A stretch of 64,000 bases of DNA from assembly GCF_900113275.1 (NCBI RefSeq), contig NZ_FOOU01000004.1, positions 186,001 through 250,000 on the forward strand, in the 5' to 3' direction. This DNA is from Neptunomonas qingdaonensis (GTDB lineage: Bacteria > Pseudomonadota > Gammaproteobacteria > Pseudomonadales > Balneatricaceae). The notes under the pieces are model-generated. The model had not been told where the DNA came from, searched no databases, and was given only the letters and a program-made list of their open reading frames with translations. Positions 62,900-64,000 of this stretch are shown piece after piece. The first letter of the stretch is position 1. Each line of letters starts with the position of its first letter. The translations under genes and the position numbers were made by a program.

Positions 62900-64000
62900 T
62901 TAACGTGTGGGGTCACTCTGTAATAACTCTTTCATGACCCACAAGCCAACCAGAGGCCCCGCCAACATTAGCCAGGCGACGTAATCGCCGATATACGCAT
63001 ATAAGACCGTGGTGAGTGTGATAGAGAAAACTGTCATCAGGAAGCCGATACTGTTCATCAAAGCTAAAGCACTGCCCAAATACTCTTTTGGACAAGAGGC
63101 AGCAGCCAGCGCCGAATACTGCGCTGAATCCGCAATAACCGTCATCCCCCATAGTAATAATACAATCAACACTAAGATTATCGGTCCTTGTGCGACAAAA
63201 GGCCAAATCAAACAGATAACACCTGATGACAACAACATCAGATAGGCGGTAATCGCACTCCCCCACTCTCGACTCGCCAGCCCGGCGATCAAACACGCAG
63301 GCATGCCCACAGCAACAATAATAAACGACAACCAAGGCACCAACGAAAATGACCAGGCCGCCTCTTCAAGTATAGAAAATACAATCACAGGCACGAGTGT
63401 CCAAAAAGCATAAAGCTCCCAACAGTGCCCAAAATACGCAATAGCGGCCGCACGAAACGCGGGTATTTTAAACGCCTGTAGCGCTTTACCTCGCATCATG
63501 GTTGGCGCGCGCGCGGGTAAATGCTCCCCATCTCCCAACCAATAAATCATCACCGCTGAGATTAATGCAAATACTGATGCACCCAACACAACCCACTGCC
63601 AATGAGCGCCATCACTGATACCTCTCATAGCGTGCGGCAAACTGCTGCCCAGTGTTAACATGCCGACTAACCAGCCTAACGCATGACCGGTTTTATTCGG
63701 CACCCAACTAACGACGAGCTTCATTCCCAACGGATAAATTCCGGCAAGACTCACGCCGGTCAAAAAACGCCAACACAGAGCAGAAGAAAAGCTGCTTTCT
63801 GACCAGAGAAACAATGCATTACATAACGCGCCTAACACAGCACTCGTGGCAAAAACATGACTGGCACGGTATCTGTCAGCAAATCCGCTGAAAGCGATAA
63901 CAAGCGTTCCGCTGATAAACCCTAACTGAACTGCACTCGTTAAATACCCGAGTTGATCTAACGACAACCCCCAGTCAGACATTAACGCACCCGCAACACC
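62900..64000 (-). CDS. MFS transporter, N-terminus outside the window
   Basis: At least 366 residues. The frame runs off the right edge (GVAGALMSDWGLSLDQLGYL), and this first segment matches the interior of MFS TM1, so the true start lies beyond 64000. MFS features include FSGFADRYRASHVF (the loop 2-3 motif) and around ten further hydrophobic segments. Substrate is unknown; relatives are cyanate- or sugar-like MFS carriers. It is convergent with the retropepsin gene. Confidence 0.87.
   Translation of the reverse strand, partial: GVAGALMSDWGLSLDQLGYLTSAVQLGFISGTLVIAFSGFADRYRASHVFATSAVLGALCNALFLWSESSFSSALCWRFLTGVSLAGIYPLGMKLVVSWVPNKTGHALGWLVGMLTLGSSLPHAMRGISDGAHWQWVVLGASVFALISAVMIYWLGDGEHLPARAPTMMRGKALQAFKIPAFRAAAIAYFGHCWELYAFWTLVPVIVFSILEEAAWSFSLVPWLSFIIVAVGMPACLIAGLASREWGSAITAYLMLLSSGVICLIWPFVAQGPIILVLIVLLLWGMTVIADSAQYSALAAASCPKEYLGSALALMNSIGFLMTVFSITLTTVLYAYIGDYVAWLMLAGPLVGLWVMKELLQSDPTR

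Noticed and set aside
1-64000. CRISPR array, tRNA/rRNA genes, prophage or complete insertion sequence
   Set aside because: No regularly spaced repeats with unique spacers, no cloverleaf tRNA with CCA context, no rRNA-like stretch and no transposase, integrase or phage structural gene was seen.

Overview
This window is a contiguous chromosomal segment from a marine gammaproteobacterium, most likely of the Oceanospirillales type (a relative of Marinobacterium, Amphritea or Neptunomonas). That placement is an inference from gene content: a complete glycine betaine to pyruvate route of the Pseudomonas/Oceanospirillum kind, two BCCT transporters, periplasmic glucan synthesis (opgGH), luxS, DUF3301, DUF2132 and Ycf46 proteins. 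No rRNA, tRNA, CRISPR array, intact insertion sequence or prophage was seen.

Left third (1-13176). A truncated gbcB and the divergent gbcA encode glycine betaine monooxygenase. Next come a RidA protein and a minus-strand cluster of a divergent BCCT transporter, an M19 dipeptidase homologue and an aldehyde dehydrogenase, facing a LysR regulator; this looks like an uncharacterised catabolic unit. A plus-strand run follows: an unrecognised 584-residue protein, a DUF3726 protein, a TauE/SafE permease and a bestrophin.

13177-22197. A membrane-anchored alpha/beta hydrolase with a tiny coupled leader ORF, an ACP-FAAL-PlsC fusion, an MFS protein with a roughly 400-residue Ala/Glu-rich repeat tail, a small acidic protein, and a second, canonical betaine-type BCCT transporter.

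22510-42961 is the core of the window: dimethylglycine demethylase (dgcA, dgcB) with its dedicated ETF, a V4R-type protein and a second M19 homologue; the regulator gbdR; serine dehydratase; a second GATase1-like AraC regulator; purU; and glyA-soxBDAG. The genes form one pathway: betaine uptake (BCCT), betaine to dimethylglycine (gbcAB), to sarcosine (dgcAB plus ETF), to glycine (soxBDAG), to serine (glyA, using the methylene-THF made by sarcosine oxidase), to pyruvate plus ammonia (sdaA). PurU recycles formyl-THF. A shared motif close to TGTCGYAAAT-N-G-N-C-A lies upstream of gbcB (twice), gbcA, the BCCT gene, sdaA and glyA, always pointing toward the gene, and is a candidate operator for the pathway.

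Right third (43300-64000). Mostly housekeeping: a VF530 protein, cytochrome c', htpG with a clear sigma-32 promoter, two thioesterases, DUF599, an EamA exporter, luxS, selO, DUF3301, an Imm22-like protein, a PqiA-like protein, glpD, opgGH, an acyltransferase, a Ycf46 ATPase, a YiiX-like amidase, a retropepsin-like protease and a truncated MFS gene.

Main items for follow-up: the shared operator motif; two M19 homologues that have lost metal ligands; a 29-codon in-frame extension with pentapeptide repeats after the TGA stop of one of them; a three-stem structured element next to purU; the MFS-repeat fusion; and the unassigned BCCT/M19/ALDH/LysR cluster.
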